A stretch of 64,000 nt of DNA. It comes from Pseudomonas sp. (GTDB lineage Bacteria > Pseudomonadota > Gammaproteobacteria > Pseudomonadales > Pseudomonadaceae). The notes beneath the pieces were generated by a model. It was not told the DNA's origin and did no database searches. It worked only from the letters and a program-made list of their open reading frames with translations. Where the stretch lies: assembly GCF_030698175.1 (NCBI RefSeq), contig NZ_JAUYNT010000026.1, positions 1 to 64,000 on the forward strand. Direction: 5' to 3'. How positions within the stretch are numbered: position 1 is the stretch's first letter; every line of letters starts with the position of its first letter. Below are positions 27,611-36,665 of the stretch, piece by piece. The position numbers and the translations under genes are program-made.

Positions 27611-29410
27611 TTAATTCAGCGCATTGGCGCTGCGCACGCGAGCGGCAAAGTCGGCCGCGTCGATCTCACCTACGACACGCAACGCCAGGTGCTCGTCACC
27701 CTTAGGGGTAAAAAACAGCAGCGCCGGTGGGCCAAACAATTGGTAGCGGGTGAGCAAGGCCCGTTGTTCGGGATTGCTGGCGGTGATGTCGAAGCGAATC
27801 AGCCGGTAGCCGGCCAAGGCGCTTACCACCTCGGCGTTGCTGAGCACTTCGCGCTCGATCACCTTGCAGCTGATGCACCAGTCGGCGTACCAGTCGAGCA
27901 GCACTGGCTGCTGGGCGGCTTTGGCCGCCGCCAAGGCTTGCTGCAGATCGGCTGCGGAGCTGATGGTTTGCCAGTCGCCGTGAGCGCTTGAGCTTTGTGT
28001 TGTCGTGCTGGATGTGGATATTGTCCCCAGTGGCCGCAGCGGATCGGTTTGCCCTTGCAGGGCGCCGACCCAACTGGCCAGGGCGTAGACCAGCAAGATC
28101 AGTCCGCCGAGTTGGCTGAGCTTTTGCCGGTGGGTTTTTACCGTGAACTCCAGGGCGCCCAAATACAGCGCCACGCCAGCCGCCAGTACGCCCCACAGTG
28201 CCAGGGTCAGTGGCGCCGGCAGCACCCGGTCGAGCATCCATATCGCCACGGCCAGCAGCAGCACGCCAAAGGTGTTGCGTACCGTGACCATCCAATTACC
28301 GCTTTTCGGTAGCAGGGCGCCGCCGCCGGTGGCAAACAGTAGCATCGGTGTGCCCATGCCTAAGCCCAGCACAAACAGCTTGAGACCGCCGCCGAGGGCA
28401 TCGCCACTGCTGCTGATATACAGCAGCGCGCCGGCCAGGGGTGCCGACACGCAAGGCGAAACCAGCAGGCTCGACAGCACCCCGAGCATCGCCGCGCCCC
28501 ACAGCGAGCCACCACGGGTATTGCCGGCCAGACGGTCGAGGCGGTCGCTGATGATATGCGGCAGGCGCAACTCATAAACTCCGAACATCGCCAGGGCAAA
28601 CAGGCCGAAAAACAGCGCGAAAGGCACCAGCACCCAGGGTGATTGCAGCCGGGCCTGTAGATTCAGTTCGGCGCCAAACACGCCCATTAGCGCGCCGAGC
28701 AAGGCAAAGCAGGCGGCCATCGACAGCACATAGGCCAGCGACAAGCTAAAGCCGCGCATGCCGCCGACTTGGCCGCGCAGCACCACGCCGGACAGAATCG
28801 GCAACATCGGCAGCACGCAGGGGGTGAAGGTCAGGCCGAGTCCGGCGAGAAAAAACAATGCCAGTTCGCGCCAGCTCCAGGCTTTTGGGGTTTGGCTGGC
28901 GGCGGCCTCGGGCTGGGTCAGTTCAGTGGCGTTGCCGTTCGCGTCGCTGTTGATCGAGAAGCTTTGGGTTTCCGGCGGATAGCACAGGCCTTTGTCGGCG
29001 CAGCCTTGATAGGTGACTTGCAGGTTAAAGGGCCGCTTGCGCGGATTGTTCAGCGGCAGTTCGACATCGAGTACGCCGTGATACACCTCCACTGCACCGA
29101 AGTACTCATCGGTCTTCGGCGTGCCGGCCGGCAGTTGCGCCGCGCCCAGTTGGACCTCGGGCGAGTCGCTACGAAACTGAAAGCGGTGGCGATACAGGTA
29201 GTAGCCGTCGGCGGCGATAAATTGCAGCTTGATGGCGGTCGGCGTGTGCTCGATCAGGTCGAGGCGAAAGGCCTCGCGCACCGGCAGGAAATCGCTGCTG
29301 TTATTCAGCGCGGCGCCAAATGCCGGGTTGGGGCGTGCATCTAACAGTCCGGCGCTGGCCGGCAAGGCCAGTAATAGCAGAATCAAACTCAGCAGGCGGC
29401 GCATGGACAT
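27611..29410 (-). CDS. dsbD: thiol:disulfide interchange protein DsbD
   Basis: A 599-residue inner-membrane protein that passes electrons from cytoplasmic thioredoxin to periplasmic DsbC, DsbG and CcmG. It has a signal peptide, an N-terminal immunoglobulin-like domain with the redox pair in QGCADKGLCYPPE, about eight membrane helices with buried Cys in GLTFTPCVLPMLPIL and LLVSPCVSAPLAG, and a C-terminal thioredoxin domain with DWYADWCISCKVIE. A second ATG two codons in is an alternative start. PAO1 carries dipZ/dsbD in the same place. Confidence 0.95.
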   Translation of the reverse strand: MSMRRLLSLILLLLALPASAGLLDARPNPAFGAALNNSSDFLPVREAFRLDLIEHTPTAIKLQFIAADGYYLYRHRFQFRSDSPEVQLGAAQLPAGTPKTDEYFGAVEVYHGVLDVELPLNNPRKRPFNLQVTYQGCADKGLCYPPETQSFSINSDANGNATELTQPEAAASQTPKAWSWRELALFFLAGLGLTFTPCVLPMLPILSGVVLRGQVGGMRGFSLSLAYVLSMAACFALLGALMGVFGAELNLQARLQSPWVLVPFALFFGLFALAMFGVYELRLPHIISDRLDRLAGNTRGGSLWGAAMLGVLSSLLVSPCVSAPLAGALLYISSSGDALGGGLKLFVLGLGMGTPMLLFATGGGALLPKSGNWMVTVRNTFGVLLLAVAIWMLDRVLPAPLTLALWGVLAAGVALYLGALEFTVKTHRQKLSQLGGLILLVYALASWVGALQGQTDPLRPLGTISTSSTTTQSSSAHGDWQTISSAADLQQALAAAKAAQQPVLLDWYADWCISCKVIEREVLSNAEVVSALAGYRLIRFDITASNPEQRALLTRYQLFGPPALLFFTPKGDEHLALRVVGEIDAADFAARVRSANALN

Positions 29411-29556
29411 CTCGTTCGGCGAGGATGGGCCATCATAGCGGAGCGGGCGGCGATACGGCAGCGCTAGCGTGCCACTGGCTGAGCGCTTTGTTGCGTGTTG
29501 TTGCGCGGTTATTGCTTAGCGGTCCCGCCATTGCTGAACAACTGCAGGCTTATTGT

Positions 29557-30360
29557 TTATTTAAATTCGCCCGGTTTGGGGAGTAGTTCGGTTACCTCGA
29601 AGCGCTGCGCCAGGGCCGCATAGGCTGGGTCTTGGCGAAACAGCTGGTACGCCTTGGCAAAGTCTTCCGCCAGCTGGGCGGGTGCCGCGCGGGAGAAGGC
29701 CAGGTACATGGACGCACCGGAGATCAGGGCGCCATCCAGGCGCTGCACCTGTTGGTCGAGGTTGGGGATATTGGCGCTGGCACTGCTCAGAGAGTACGGG
29801 AACCCAAAAATCGCATCGTAGCGTTCGGCGATCAGCATGGAAAACAGGTGGCTCTGGGTGACCGTCGGCTGTGCGATAGGCATGCCGTTGGCGATCATCG
29901 CGTTGACTTCTTCGCTGATGTAGTAGCCGGATGGCGAAGCCAAACGCCAGCGCCGGGCCATTTGCTCGAGATCCGGCAGATAGTGGATTTCGCCGGCGCG
30001 CGAGCGCTTGATATAGAGGGTGTTGCGCGAGACGTGAAGCGGGTTGCCGGGTAGAAATAGCGCAAAGGCCTCGCGCTCGGGGTTTTTGGCAACGAAGCTG
30101 ACGGCCTGCACTTCGCCGAGCTCCAAGGCCAGTATTGCCCGTTTCCACGGATAACGTTCGAACTCCAATGTCCAGCCCAGGCGGCTGCTCACCGCGCGAA
30201 TAAGTTCGACATGAAAGCCGGTCAGTTGGCCGTTCGAATCGACAAACTCGAAGGGCGCGTTATTGGCTTCCTCCAGGGCGACCAGCAATGTGCTGGCGCG
30301 GGCGGGCAGGCTCAGCAGTGCACACAGCACTAGAATGGCAATTCGCACAAGGTTCTCCAT
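29557..30360 (-). CDS. periplasmic SBP_bac_3-like protein, downstream of ctpL
   Basis: A 267-residue exported protein with signal MENLVRIAILVLCALLSLPA. The family-3 fold is indicated by LVALEEANNAPFEFVDSNGQ, GFHVELIRAVSSRLGWTLEF, YPWKRAILALELGEVQAVSF and NPEREAFALF in lobe 1, and FPYSLSSASANIPNL in lobe 2. It starts 71 bases after the chemoreceptor gene ctpL on the same strand, with no transporter genes nearby. The arrangement resembles the MCP-SBP pair at 60982-63747. A role in presenting a ligand to the receptor is possible but unproven. Confidence 0.82.
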   Translation of the reverse strand: MENLVRIAILVLCALLSLPARASTLLVALEEANNAPFEFVDSNGQLTGFHVELIRAVSSRLGWTLEFERYPWKRAILALELGEVQAVSFVAKNPEREAFALFLPGNPLHVSRNTLYIKRSRAGEIHYLPDLEQMARRWRLASPSGYYISEEVNAMIANGMPIAQPTVTQSHLFSMLIAERYDAIFGFPYSLSSASANIPNLDQQVQRLDGALISGASMYLAFSRAAPAQLAEDFAKAYQLFRQDPAYAALAQRFEVTELLPKPGEFK

Positions 30361-30431
30361 GGCTCTTACTTTGCTGATTTCAGTGTAGATCAGCGCCAGA
30401 GCACGGCGACCTGGACCTTTGCCGGCGCAGC

Positions 30432-32393
30432 CTAAACCCGAAACGCCTGCACGGCGGTATGCAGCTGCCCACCCAGTTTGAGCAAATTCTCGCCCTGCTG
30501 TCGGCCTTGGCCGATGCGCTGCAGATTGTCGCCGCCGAGTATGTGGATGCGTTCGCTGTGGCCGCGAATCTCGCTGACCGCGCCGCTTTGCTGGGCGGTG
30601 GCGCCGGCAATGCGTTCGGCCATATTGGCGATGGTGTGGATGGCGGCGACTATTTCGACCAGCGCACTGTCGGCGGCAGTGGCTTGGCTGGCGGTGGTTT
30701 CGGCGTGACCGACCTGGCTGCGCATGGCCTCCAGCGACTTGTGCGCGGCTTGCTGCAGGCGGGCAATCAGCTGCTGGATTTCTTCGGTGGCGCCGCTGGT
30801 ACGCAGCGCCAGCGAGCGTACCTCTTCAGCCACCACCGCAAAGCCGCGCCCCATCTCGCCGGCGCGAGCGGCTTCGATGGCGGCATTCAGGGCCAGCAGG
30901 TTGGTCTGGTCGGCAATCCCGCGGATCACCGTCAGCACCTTGCCGATGGTGGCGGTTTCTTCCGCCAGGTGTTCGATGGCCTGGGCGTTGCCGCGTACTT
31001 CGCCGACCAGTCCATACAGCCCGGTGAGGCTCTGGCCAATCACGGTTTGCCCTTGTTCGACGGCGCGGCCGGCCGCGCGGCTGGCGCTGGCGGCTTGGCT
31101 GGCATCATCGGCGACCTGCAAGATGCTGCCTTCCAGCTCGCCGAGCGCATCGCGTATCTGCGCACTGTCGCCGGCCTGGCGTTCGGCGCCGCTGTGCAGG
31201 CCGCCGCTTAAATCGGCCAGGGTGCGGCTGCTGCCGGCCACTTGCTCGGCGTGTCCGCGAATGGTGCCGACCAAGTCGACCAGATAGGCCCGCAGGCGGT
31301 TCAGTGATTCTTCGATGTCGCGCAACTCGCGGGTGCGCGGATTGAGTTTGATCGCCACGCTGAAGTCGCCCGCCGCCCAGGCAGACAAGGCCGGCACCAG
31401 GCGGTTAAGCACATTGGTCAGGCTGCGTTGAATGCTGTCGATCAGCAAGGCGATCAGCAAAATCAGCCCGATCATCAGCCCTTGCACCCACTGCACCTGA
31501 CGTTGAATACGACCGTGCTCAGTACGTACCGCCGGCTCCAGCGCGGCCAGTGCCTGCTGCAGGGCCGCGACCTTGGCTTGGGTGTGGATGGCCAGTTGTT
31601 GGCGTTGCTCGATCAGCTCGCCGGTGCGAGCCAGCTCTGCCGGGTAGCGTTTCAGCAAGCTGCTGAGCTCGCGTTTAAGGGCGATGCCCTGGTCTTCTGC
31701 GGCCTGCTGCTCGACCTCTGCCTCTAGACCCAGCAGCGCGCCGAAGCTGGTGCTGCTCGACTCCTGGCTGGCCGTCACGCCGAGCAGCGGCAAGGCATTC
31801 AGTCGTTCGGCCTGGACGCCAAGCAGCCCCAGCTCGCGCTCGACTTCAGTGCGCAACTCGCTGCGCCCGCTGCTGACCAGTTTGCCGCGGGCATGACTGA
31901 GGCGCGTCAGTTGCTGGGCGGCTTGCAATAACGGTGCTGAATAGTCGGCGCCAGTGCCGCCGGCTTGATCGGCGTACTGGCTGAGCAGCTGCAGATTGTC
32001 GGCCATCTCCCGCTCGGCCTGCAGTAGCAAAGCTTGCGGGTCGCCGGCCAGTTTGCCGGCGGCGAGCAGTTGGTTGCCGGTGAATTCACGCAGTTCGCTC
32101 AGGCTCGGGCGCAGTTGCTCGCCGAGTTGCGGCGGTAGCTCGTTGAGCTGTTGTTCGAGGTTGTCGATGGCCTGGCTGGCGGCGCTGTGGCGTAAGGCGT
32201 CGCCGCTGGCAAGGTAGTCCTGAATGTTCTGCGCCACCTTATGCTGAAAATCTTGCGCCAGGCTCAGGTAGCGATCCATCAGTACATAGGGTCGCTCAAG
32301 CGCCCGCTGCGACCACCAGAGGGTGACGCCAAGGCCGAGGCAAACGCTAATCAGCAGCAGGGTATTGAGGTTGGTCAGTTGTTTGAGGCGCAT
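30432..32393 (-). CDS. ctpL: methyl-accepting chemotaxis protein, CtpL-like
   Basis: A 653-residue chemoreceptor. A first membrane helix (about 10-30, [16 protein letters not shown]) is followed by a roughly 275-residue almost entirely helical periplasmic domain. A second helix (about 305-325, [16 protein letters not shown]), a HAMP domain and a signalling hairpin with [20 protein letters not shown] then follow. The long helical sensor and the position between gcbA and dsbD match P. aeruginosa CtpL (PA4844), which directs chemotaxis to low phosphate with the help of PstS. A Pho-box-like sequence lies about 53 bases upstream. No C-terminal CheR-binding pentapeptide is visible. Confidence 0.85.
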   Translation of the reverse strand: MRLKQLTNLNTLLLISVCLGLGVTLWWSQRALERPYVLMDRYLSLAQDFQHKVAQNIQDYLASGDALRHSAASQAIDNLEQQLNELPPQLGEQLRPSLSELREFTGNQLLAAGKLAGDPQALLLQAEREMADNLQLLSQYADQAGGTGADYSAPLLQAAQQLTRLSHARGKLVSSGRSELRTEVERELGLLGVQAERLNALPLLGVTASQESSSTSFGALLGLEAEVEQQAAEDQGIALKRELSSLLKRYPAELARTGELIEQRQQLAIHTQAKVAALQQALAALEPAVRTEHGRIQRQVQWVQGLMIGLILLIALLIDSIQRSLTNVLNRLVPALSAWAAGDFSVAIKLNPRTRELRDIEESLNRLRAYLVDLVGTIRGHAEQVAGSSRTLADLSGGLHSGAERQAGDSAQIRDALGELEGSILQVADDASQAASASRAAGRAVEQGQTVIGQSLTGLYGLVGEVRGNAQAIEHLAEETATIGKVLTVIRGIADQTNLLALNAAIEAARAGEMGRGFAVVAEEVRSLALRTSGATEEIQQLIARLQQAAHKSLEAMRSQVGHAETTASQATAADSALVEIVAAIHTIANMAERIAGATAQQSGAVSEIRGHSERIHILGGDNLQRIGQGRQQGENLLKLGGQLHTAVQAFRV

Positions 32394-32445
32394 GCTGAAC
32401 CCGCTAAGCGAAGTGGCGTAATGCCAGCAACTCTATTGCGGTTTT

Positions 32446-32463
32446 GTTGCAGTGTTATGACCG
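32446..32463 (-). promoter_or_regulatory. candidate PhoB box upstream of ctpL
   Basis: Read on the minus strand the sequence is CGGTCATAACACTGCAAC, an 11-bp-spaced direct repeat close to the Pho-box consensus (CTGTCAT, A-rich 4 bases, CTGTCAC/T). The first half has one mismatch and the second has two. It lies in the gcbA-ctpL gap, about 53 bases before the ctpL ATG, a plausible activator position. Phosphate-starvation induction of ctpL is known in P. aeruginosa. Confidence 0.45.
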
Positions 32464-32471
32464 GCCTTGGC

Positions 32472-34091
32472 CTACTCGGCGGAGAAGATGGCGCTGCGAT
32501 TGCGGCCGGCGTGCTTGGCGCTGTAGAGCGCTTGGTCGGCCTGTTTGGAGAGGCTTTTGCCGTCGTCGTTGTCGGTGAGTTCGGCGATCCCGCAGCTGAA
32601 GGTGCAAGACAAATCCTGCGGGTAGGCCGGGTGCAGTATTTCGGCAAAGCGCTGGCGAATATCTTCCAGCACCAGCAAGGCCGTGGCCGCGTCGGTGTTG
32701 GGCAGCACCACGGCAAATTCTTCGCCGCCGTAACGGCCGATGTGGTCGGATTTTCGCAGGCGCTGCTTAAGAAACATCGCCAGGCTTTTGATCACCCGGT
32801 CGCCCATGGGGTGGCCATAGGTGTCGTTAACTTTTTTGAAAAAATCGATGTCGAGCATGGCAAAGCTTAACGGCTGCTCGGTGCGCCGGGCGCGGCTGCG
32901 TGAGTCGTCGAGCAACTGCAGAATATGGGTGTGGTTGTACAGCCCGGTCAGGCTGTCGCGCACCATTCGCGCGTGCAGATGGCGCGCCCGGGCGGCGCGC
33001 TGGCGAACGGTGGCAATTAGGTGGCGCGGCTTGATCGGTTTGGTTAAAAAGTCGTCGCCGCCTTCGCCCATGGCGTCCAGCTGTTTGTCCAGATCGTCTT
33101 CGGCGGACAGGTAAATAATCGGCACGCTGACGTAGCGGTCGTTATGACGGATCACCTTGGCCAGTTCGGTGCCGCTGCAGTCGGGCATGTACATGTCGAG
33201 GATGATCAGGTCGGGCTGGAACTCGGCCAGCTCGCTCATCGCCCTGGCCGGTTCGGTCAGCGTGCGGGTCAGGATGCCGGCACTGTTGAGGGTGCGCTCG
33301 GTGTAGGTGGCTTGGGCGCGGGAGTCGTCAACAATCAATACTTTATAAGGCTCGTACTGGCCGCCGTGGGTCAGCGTCTCGATGCGCTCCAGTAGGCTGG
33401 AGGCTTCCAGGGAACCGATAAAAAACGCCTGGCCGCCGGCGCGCACGGCGCTCAGGCGGGTATCGGTGTCGGTGTCTTCCTGGCTGAAAAACAGCAGCGG
33501 CAGTTTCTCGCTGCGATTGTTTTGCACCTCTTCGGCCAGGCGCAGACCGCAGCCACTGCCGGCAAAATTGATGTCGATAATAATCGCCGCCGGGTGGCGC
33601 TCAGCCATGGCCGCGCGAAAACCGTTGGCGGTGTCCAAGGCTTGGGTCAGCAGACCAAAGGATTGCAATTGCAGGCTCAAGCGCTCGGCTTGCTGATGGT
33701 CTTGCAGGGCGATATAGATAGGTTTGCGCAGTGCCGGCAGCAGGGTTTGCTCAAGCTGATCGCTGTGGCGCAGGCCGGTGCGCGACAGGCGCTGCATCAG
33801 CAGGTTGAGCTCGCTGATCAGTTCGCTGTTGAGGCGGCCGTGGTTCTCGGTCACCGCCGTCAGGCTGTTATGAATGCCTTCGGCCAACTGGCTGTGCTCG
33901 GTCTGCTCAAAGCGCTGGGCGTAGCGCAGCAGCAGCACATTGCTTTCGACCAGCTCGGCCATCTCGCTGGCATTCCAGGCGCCGCGTTGCAGGCGCTGCC
34001 AGACTTCAAGAGTCAGCCTCGCTTGGTGGATAACGCGCCGGGCAAAGTGGTGCTTAAGACGGTCGCTGCTGGGGTCTTCTGGCTCGAGCAT
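32472..34091 (-). CDS. gcbA: GcbA, REC-REC-GGDEF diguanylate cyclase
   Basis: A 539-residue cytoplasmic protein with a helical N-terminus (1-120), a divergent receiver domain (about 123-240), a canonical receiver domain with Asp299 (LIILDMYMPDCSG, about 250-365) and a C-terminal GGDEF domain. The active site is GGEEF (455-459), and the product-inhibition site RxxD (446-449, RKSD) lies five residues before it, so both synthesis of c-di-GMP and feedback control are predicted. The architecture and place next to ctpL match GcbA/AdcA (PA4843), which promotes initial attachment and affects dispersal. It is transcribed divergently from the DUF2333 gene. Confidence 0.9.
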   Translation of the reverse strand: MLEPEDPSSDRLKHHFARRVIHQARLTLEVWQRLQRGAWNASEMAELVESNVLLLRYAQRFEQTEHSQLAEGIHNSLTAVTENHGRLNSELISELNLLMQRLSRTGLRHSDQLEQTLLPALRKPIYIALQDHQQAERLSLQLQSFGLLTQALDTANGFRAAMAERHPAAIIIDINFAGSGCGLRLAEEVQNNRSEKLPLLFFSQEDTDTDTRLSAVRAGGQAFFIGSLEASSLLERIETLTHGGQYEPYKVLIVDDSRAQATYTERTLNSAGILTRTLTEPARAMSELAEFQPDLIILDMYMPDCSGTELAKVIRHNDRYVSVPIIYLSAEDDLDKQLDAMGEGGDDFLTKPIKPRHLIATVRQRAARARHLHARMVRDSLTGLYNHTHILQLLDDSRSRARRTEQPLSFAMLDIDFFKKVNDTYGHPMGDRVIKSLAMFLKQRLRKSDHIGRYGGEEFAVVLPNTDAATALLVLEDIRQRFAEILHPAYPQDLSCTFSCGIAELTDNDDGKSLSKQADQALYSAKHAGRNRSAIFSAE

Positions 34092-34373
34092 GGCCTGCTT
34101 GCGTTTGGCTGTTGCGGTTGGGGGGACGGATGATGGCGCTATGCTAGCAACGGATGATTCCGTAATTGCTGCCGTCGGTCAATTGGCGTCACCCGTTTGT
34201 CTACTTTGAGCTCAAATTAGTTCCATTGCTTCAGTCTGCGTCACCCGCACTAAGTTTGCCGTGACGCGCTGCGCAACGGTTCGCGCATCCCTTATAGTGC
34301 TGAGTACGCGAGCGGCTAAGGGTTAAGTCGAGCCGGCTCACACAATTTCATTTCGTCAGTGAAGGACTTCGCC

Positions 34374-35444
34374 ATGTTGGACTGGAAGAACCGCAAAACC
34401 GAGTTGCTCGATAGGGTCGATGACTCGGTTGATGATGTGCGCAGCTACTTCGGCGGGCTCTGGCTAAGCCGCGCTCTGGGTGGCCTGCTCGGTTTGTACC
34501 TGCTGGTGGCCGGCGTGGTCGGCTGGTACTGGAGCCAGGAACCGGGGATTTTCCCGGTGCAGCAGCAGGCGCAAGCGGCCGCCGAGCGTTCGCAGCGGGC
34601 GCTGGTCAGTGGCTACACCACGGTAGAAACGCTGAAAACCGTAGCCTCGACCCTGCTCGACAAAGACGGCGGTTACCTGTCTAACGACCTCGCCCCGCCG
34701 GGCCTGTGGCTCGACAATATGCCCAGTTGGGAATACGGCGTAGTGGTGCAGGTGCGCGATATGTCGCGGGCCTTGCGCAAGGACTTTGCCCGTTCGCAGT
34801 CGCAATCCACCGAAGACCCAGACTTGGCCAAAGCCGAGCCACGCTTTAACTTCGACAACAAGAGCTGGGCTCTGCCGGCCACCGAGCAGGAATACCGCGA
34901 AGGCATCAAGTCGCTGGATCGCTACCTGGTGCGCTTGTCCGACCCGAGCCAGCCGAATGCGCAGTTCTATACCCGTGCCGATAACCTGAATAACTGGCTG
35001 GGCGATGTGGCCACTCGGTTGGGCTCCTTGTCGCAGCGGTTGTCGGCCAGTGTCGGCCGGGTACGCCTGAATACCGATCTGAAAGGTGCGGCGGTGCTTG
35101 CCGTCGGTGAGGCACCGCAGCTCAGTGAGGAGGTGGTGAAAACCCCTTGGCTGCAAATCGACAACGTCTTCTACGAGGCCCGTGGTCAGGCCTGGGCTTT
35201 GTCCCATCTGCTGCGCGCCATCGAGGTGGACTTTGCCGATGTACTGGCGAAGAAAAACGCCACCGTCAGCGTGCGGCAGATCATTCGCGAGCTGGAGGCT
35301 GCGCAAGAGCCGCTCTGGAGCCCGATGATTCTCAACGGCAGCGGTTACGGGGTGTTGGCCAATCATTCGCTGGTGATGGCCAATTACATCTCGCGGGCCA
35401 ACGCTGCGATCATCGACCTGCGCACGCTGCTGACTCAAGGCTAA
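34374..35444 (+). CDS. DUF2333-family membrane protein
   Basis: A 356-residue protein with one N-terminal membrane helix (about residues 33-55, LGGLLGLYLLVAGVVGWYWS) after a short charged segment, and a large, probably periplasmic helical domain containing DKDGGYLSNDLAPPGLWLDN, MPSWEYGVVVQVRDMSRALR and YTRADNLNNWLGDVATRLGS. These are hallmarks of DUF2333. GAAGGAC precedes the ATG at 34374. The Nudix gene begins three bases after the stop, so the two are coupled. The function is unknown. PAO1 has the same pair (PA4842-PA4841). Confidence 0.85.
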   Translation: MLDWKNRKTELLDRVDDSVDDVRSYFGGLWLSRALGGLLGLYLLVAGVVGWYWSQEPGIFPVQQQAQAAAERSQRALVSGYTTVETLKTVASTLLDKDGGYLSNDLAPPGLWLDNMPSWEYGVVVQVRDMSRALRKDFARSQSQSTEDPDLAKAEPRFNFDNKSWALPATEQEYREGIKSLDRYLVRLSDPSQPNAQFYTRADNLNNWLGDVATRLGSLSQRLSASVGRVRLNTDLKGAAVLAVGEAPQLSEEVVKTPWLQIDNVFYEARGQAWALSHLLRAIEVDFADVLAKKNATVSVRQIIRELEAAQEPLWSPMILNGSGYGVLANHSLVMANYISRANAAIIDLRTLLTQG

Positions 35445-35447
35445 GGC

Positions 35448-35990
35448 ATGCCGATTTCTGCCCAAGAGGCGGCCCATCGCGCCGCCTCGGATGCCGAACA
35501 GGTGGCCTGGGTCGATGAGGCCGATCAGCCGCTGGGCGGCGTCTCACGTCTGGAGTTGCGCCAGCGCGGCCTGATCGGGCGCGGCAGTTATATTCTGCTG
35601 TTCAACAGCGCCGGTGAGATCTGCGTGCACCGCCGTACCCTGAGCAAGGCGTTGTACCCCGGTTACTGGGACGTGGCCGCCGGCGGCATGGTGCTGGACG
35701 GGGAAAGCTACGCCGAGTCCGCCGCCCGTGAGCTGGAAGAGGAGTTGGGGGTGGCCGACGTGCCACTGCTTGAGCACGCTCACTTCTTCTACGACGCGCC
35801 GGAAAGCCGGCTCTGGTGCACGGCGTTTTCCGCCGTCAGCGATGGGCCGCTGCGCTTGCAACCGGAAGAGGTGCTGGAGGCGCGCTTTATCAGCATCGAG
35901 GCGGCGCTGGCCGAGGTGGCGCACAAACTTTATTGCCCAGACTCGCTGTTGGCGCTGCAACGTTACCTGGTCAATCGGCCGCTGAAATAA
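35448..35990 (+). CDS. Nudix hydrolase (YfcD-like)
   Basis: A 180-residue hydrolase. Residues 80-102 fit the Nudix box exactly: G80, E86, R94-E95, E98-E99, G101. The N-terminal WVDEADQPLGGVSRLELRQR and LSKALYPGYWDVAAGGMVL match the YfcD/isopentenyl-diphosphate-isomerase-like branch. The substrate is not known. It starts three bases behind the DUF2333 gene. Confidence 0.9.
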   Translation: MPISAQEAAHRAASDAEQVAWVDEADQPLGGVSRLELRQRGLIGRGSYILLFNSAGEICVHRRTLSKALYPGYWDVAAGGMVLDGESYAESAARELEEELGVADVPLLEHAHFFYDAPESRLWCTAFSAVSDGPLRLQPEEVLEARFISIEAALAEVAHKLYCPDSLLALQRYLVNRPLK

Positions 35991-36178
35991 GGCGTGTGAC
36001 AGATTTCTGCACGTGTTCGTGCAAGATGTTGCACGCGCTCGAGCAAAGGTCGCTAATCCTGTGGTTAATGGCGCAATAGGGCTATTAGCAAGTGGCTTTT
36101 TTGCCGTTACACTGCGCGCCCTCGAGCCTTTGCGCATGCGCGGCTCATCGATTTTCTAGCCCTGCGAGGACCGCCCTG

Positions 36179-36550
36179 GTGCTCAAGAAAAGCTCAGCCT
36201 TTGCCGCCCTCGGCGGTTTGGTGTACTCCACCGACAGCGGCCGGCATTGCCCTGACTGTAAGCAGCCGGTGGACGCCTGCACCTGCAAACAAAAGCTGAT
36301 TCCAGAGGGGGACGGCATCGCCCGCGTGCGCCGCGAAAGCAAAGGCCGTGGCGGTAAAACCGTGACCACCATCAGCGGCGTGCCGCTGGCCTTGGAGGCG
36401 CTGACGGCACTGGCCACCGCCCTGAAAAAACGCTGCGGCTGCGGTGGCTCCCTCAAGGAGGGGGTGATCGAAATTCAGGGTGATCACGTCGAGTTACTGC
36501 TGAGCGAGCTCACGGCCCGCGGCTTCAAGGCCAAGAAGTCCGGCGGCTAA
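36179..36550 (+). CDS. yciH: SUI1/eIF1-family translation factor homolog (YciH)
   Basis: A 123-residue protein from a GTG at 36179 preceded by GAGGA; a longer frame from 36092 has no ribosome site. The N-terminus holds a small Cys cluster (HCPDCKQPVDACTC), and the C-terminus is the SUI1 fold with GRGGKTVTTISGVPL, LKKRCGCGGSLKEGVIEIQG and DHVELLLSELTARGF. Bacterial YciH can influence start-codon choice in vitro; its cellular role is unclear. It is located just before speA as in PAO1. Confidence 0.9.
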   Translation: MLKKSSAFAALGGLVYSTDSGRHCPDCKQPVDACTCKQKLIPEGDGIARVRRESKGRGGKTVTTISGVPLALEALTALATALKKRCGCGGSLKEGVIEIQGDHVELLLSELTARGFKAKKSGG

Positions 36551-36665
36551 CCCCGCGCCGGCTAAACTTTTTTGCTCTCGGCGGATCTGTCCGTCAATAC
36601 CCGTCACGTTCACCCGCTAAGCTTTTTGCGGGTATGTCCGCCCTTATTTTCACAGGAATATCTCA

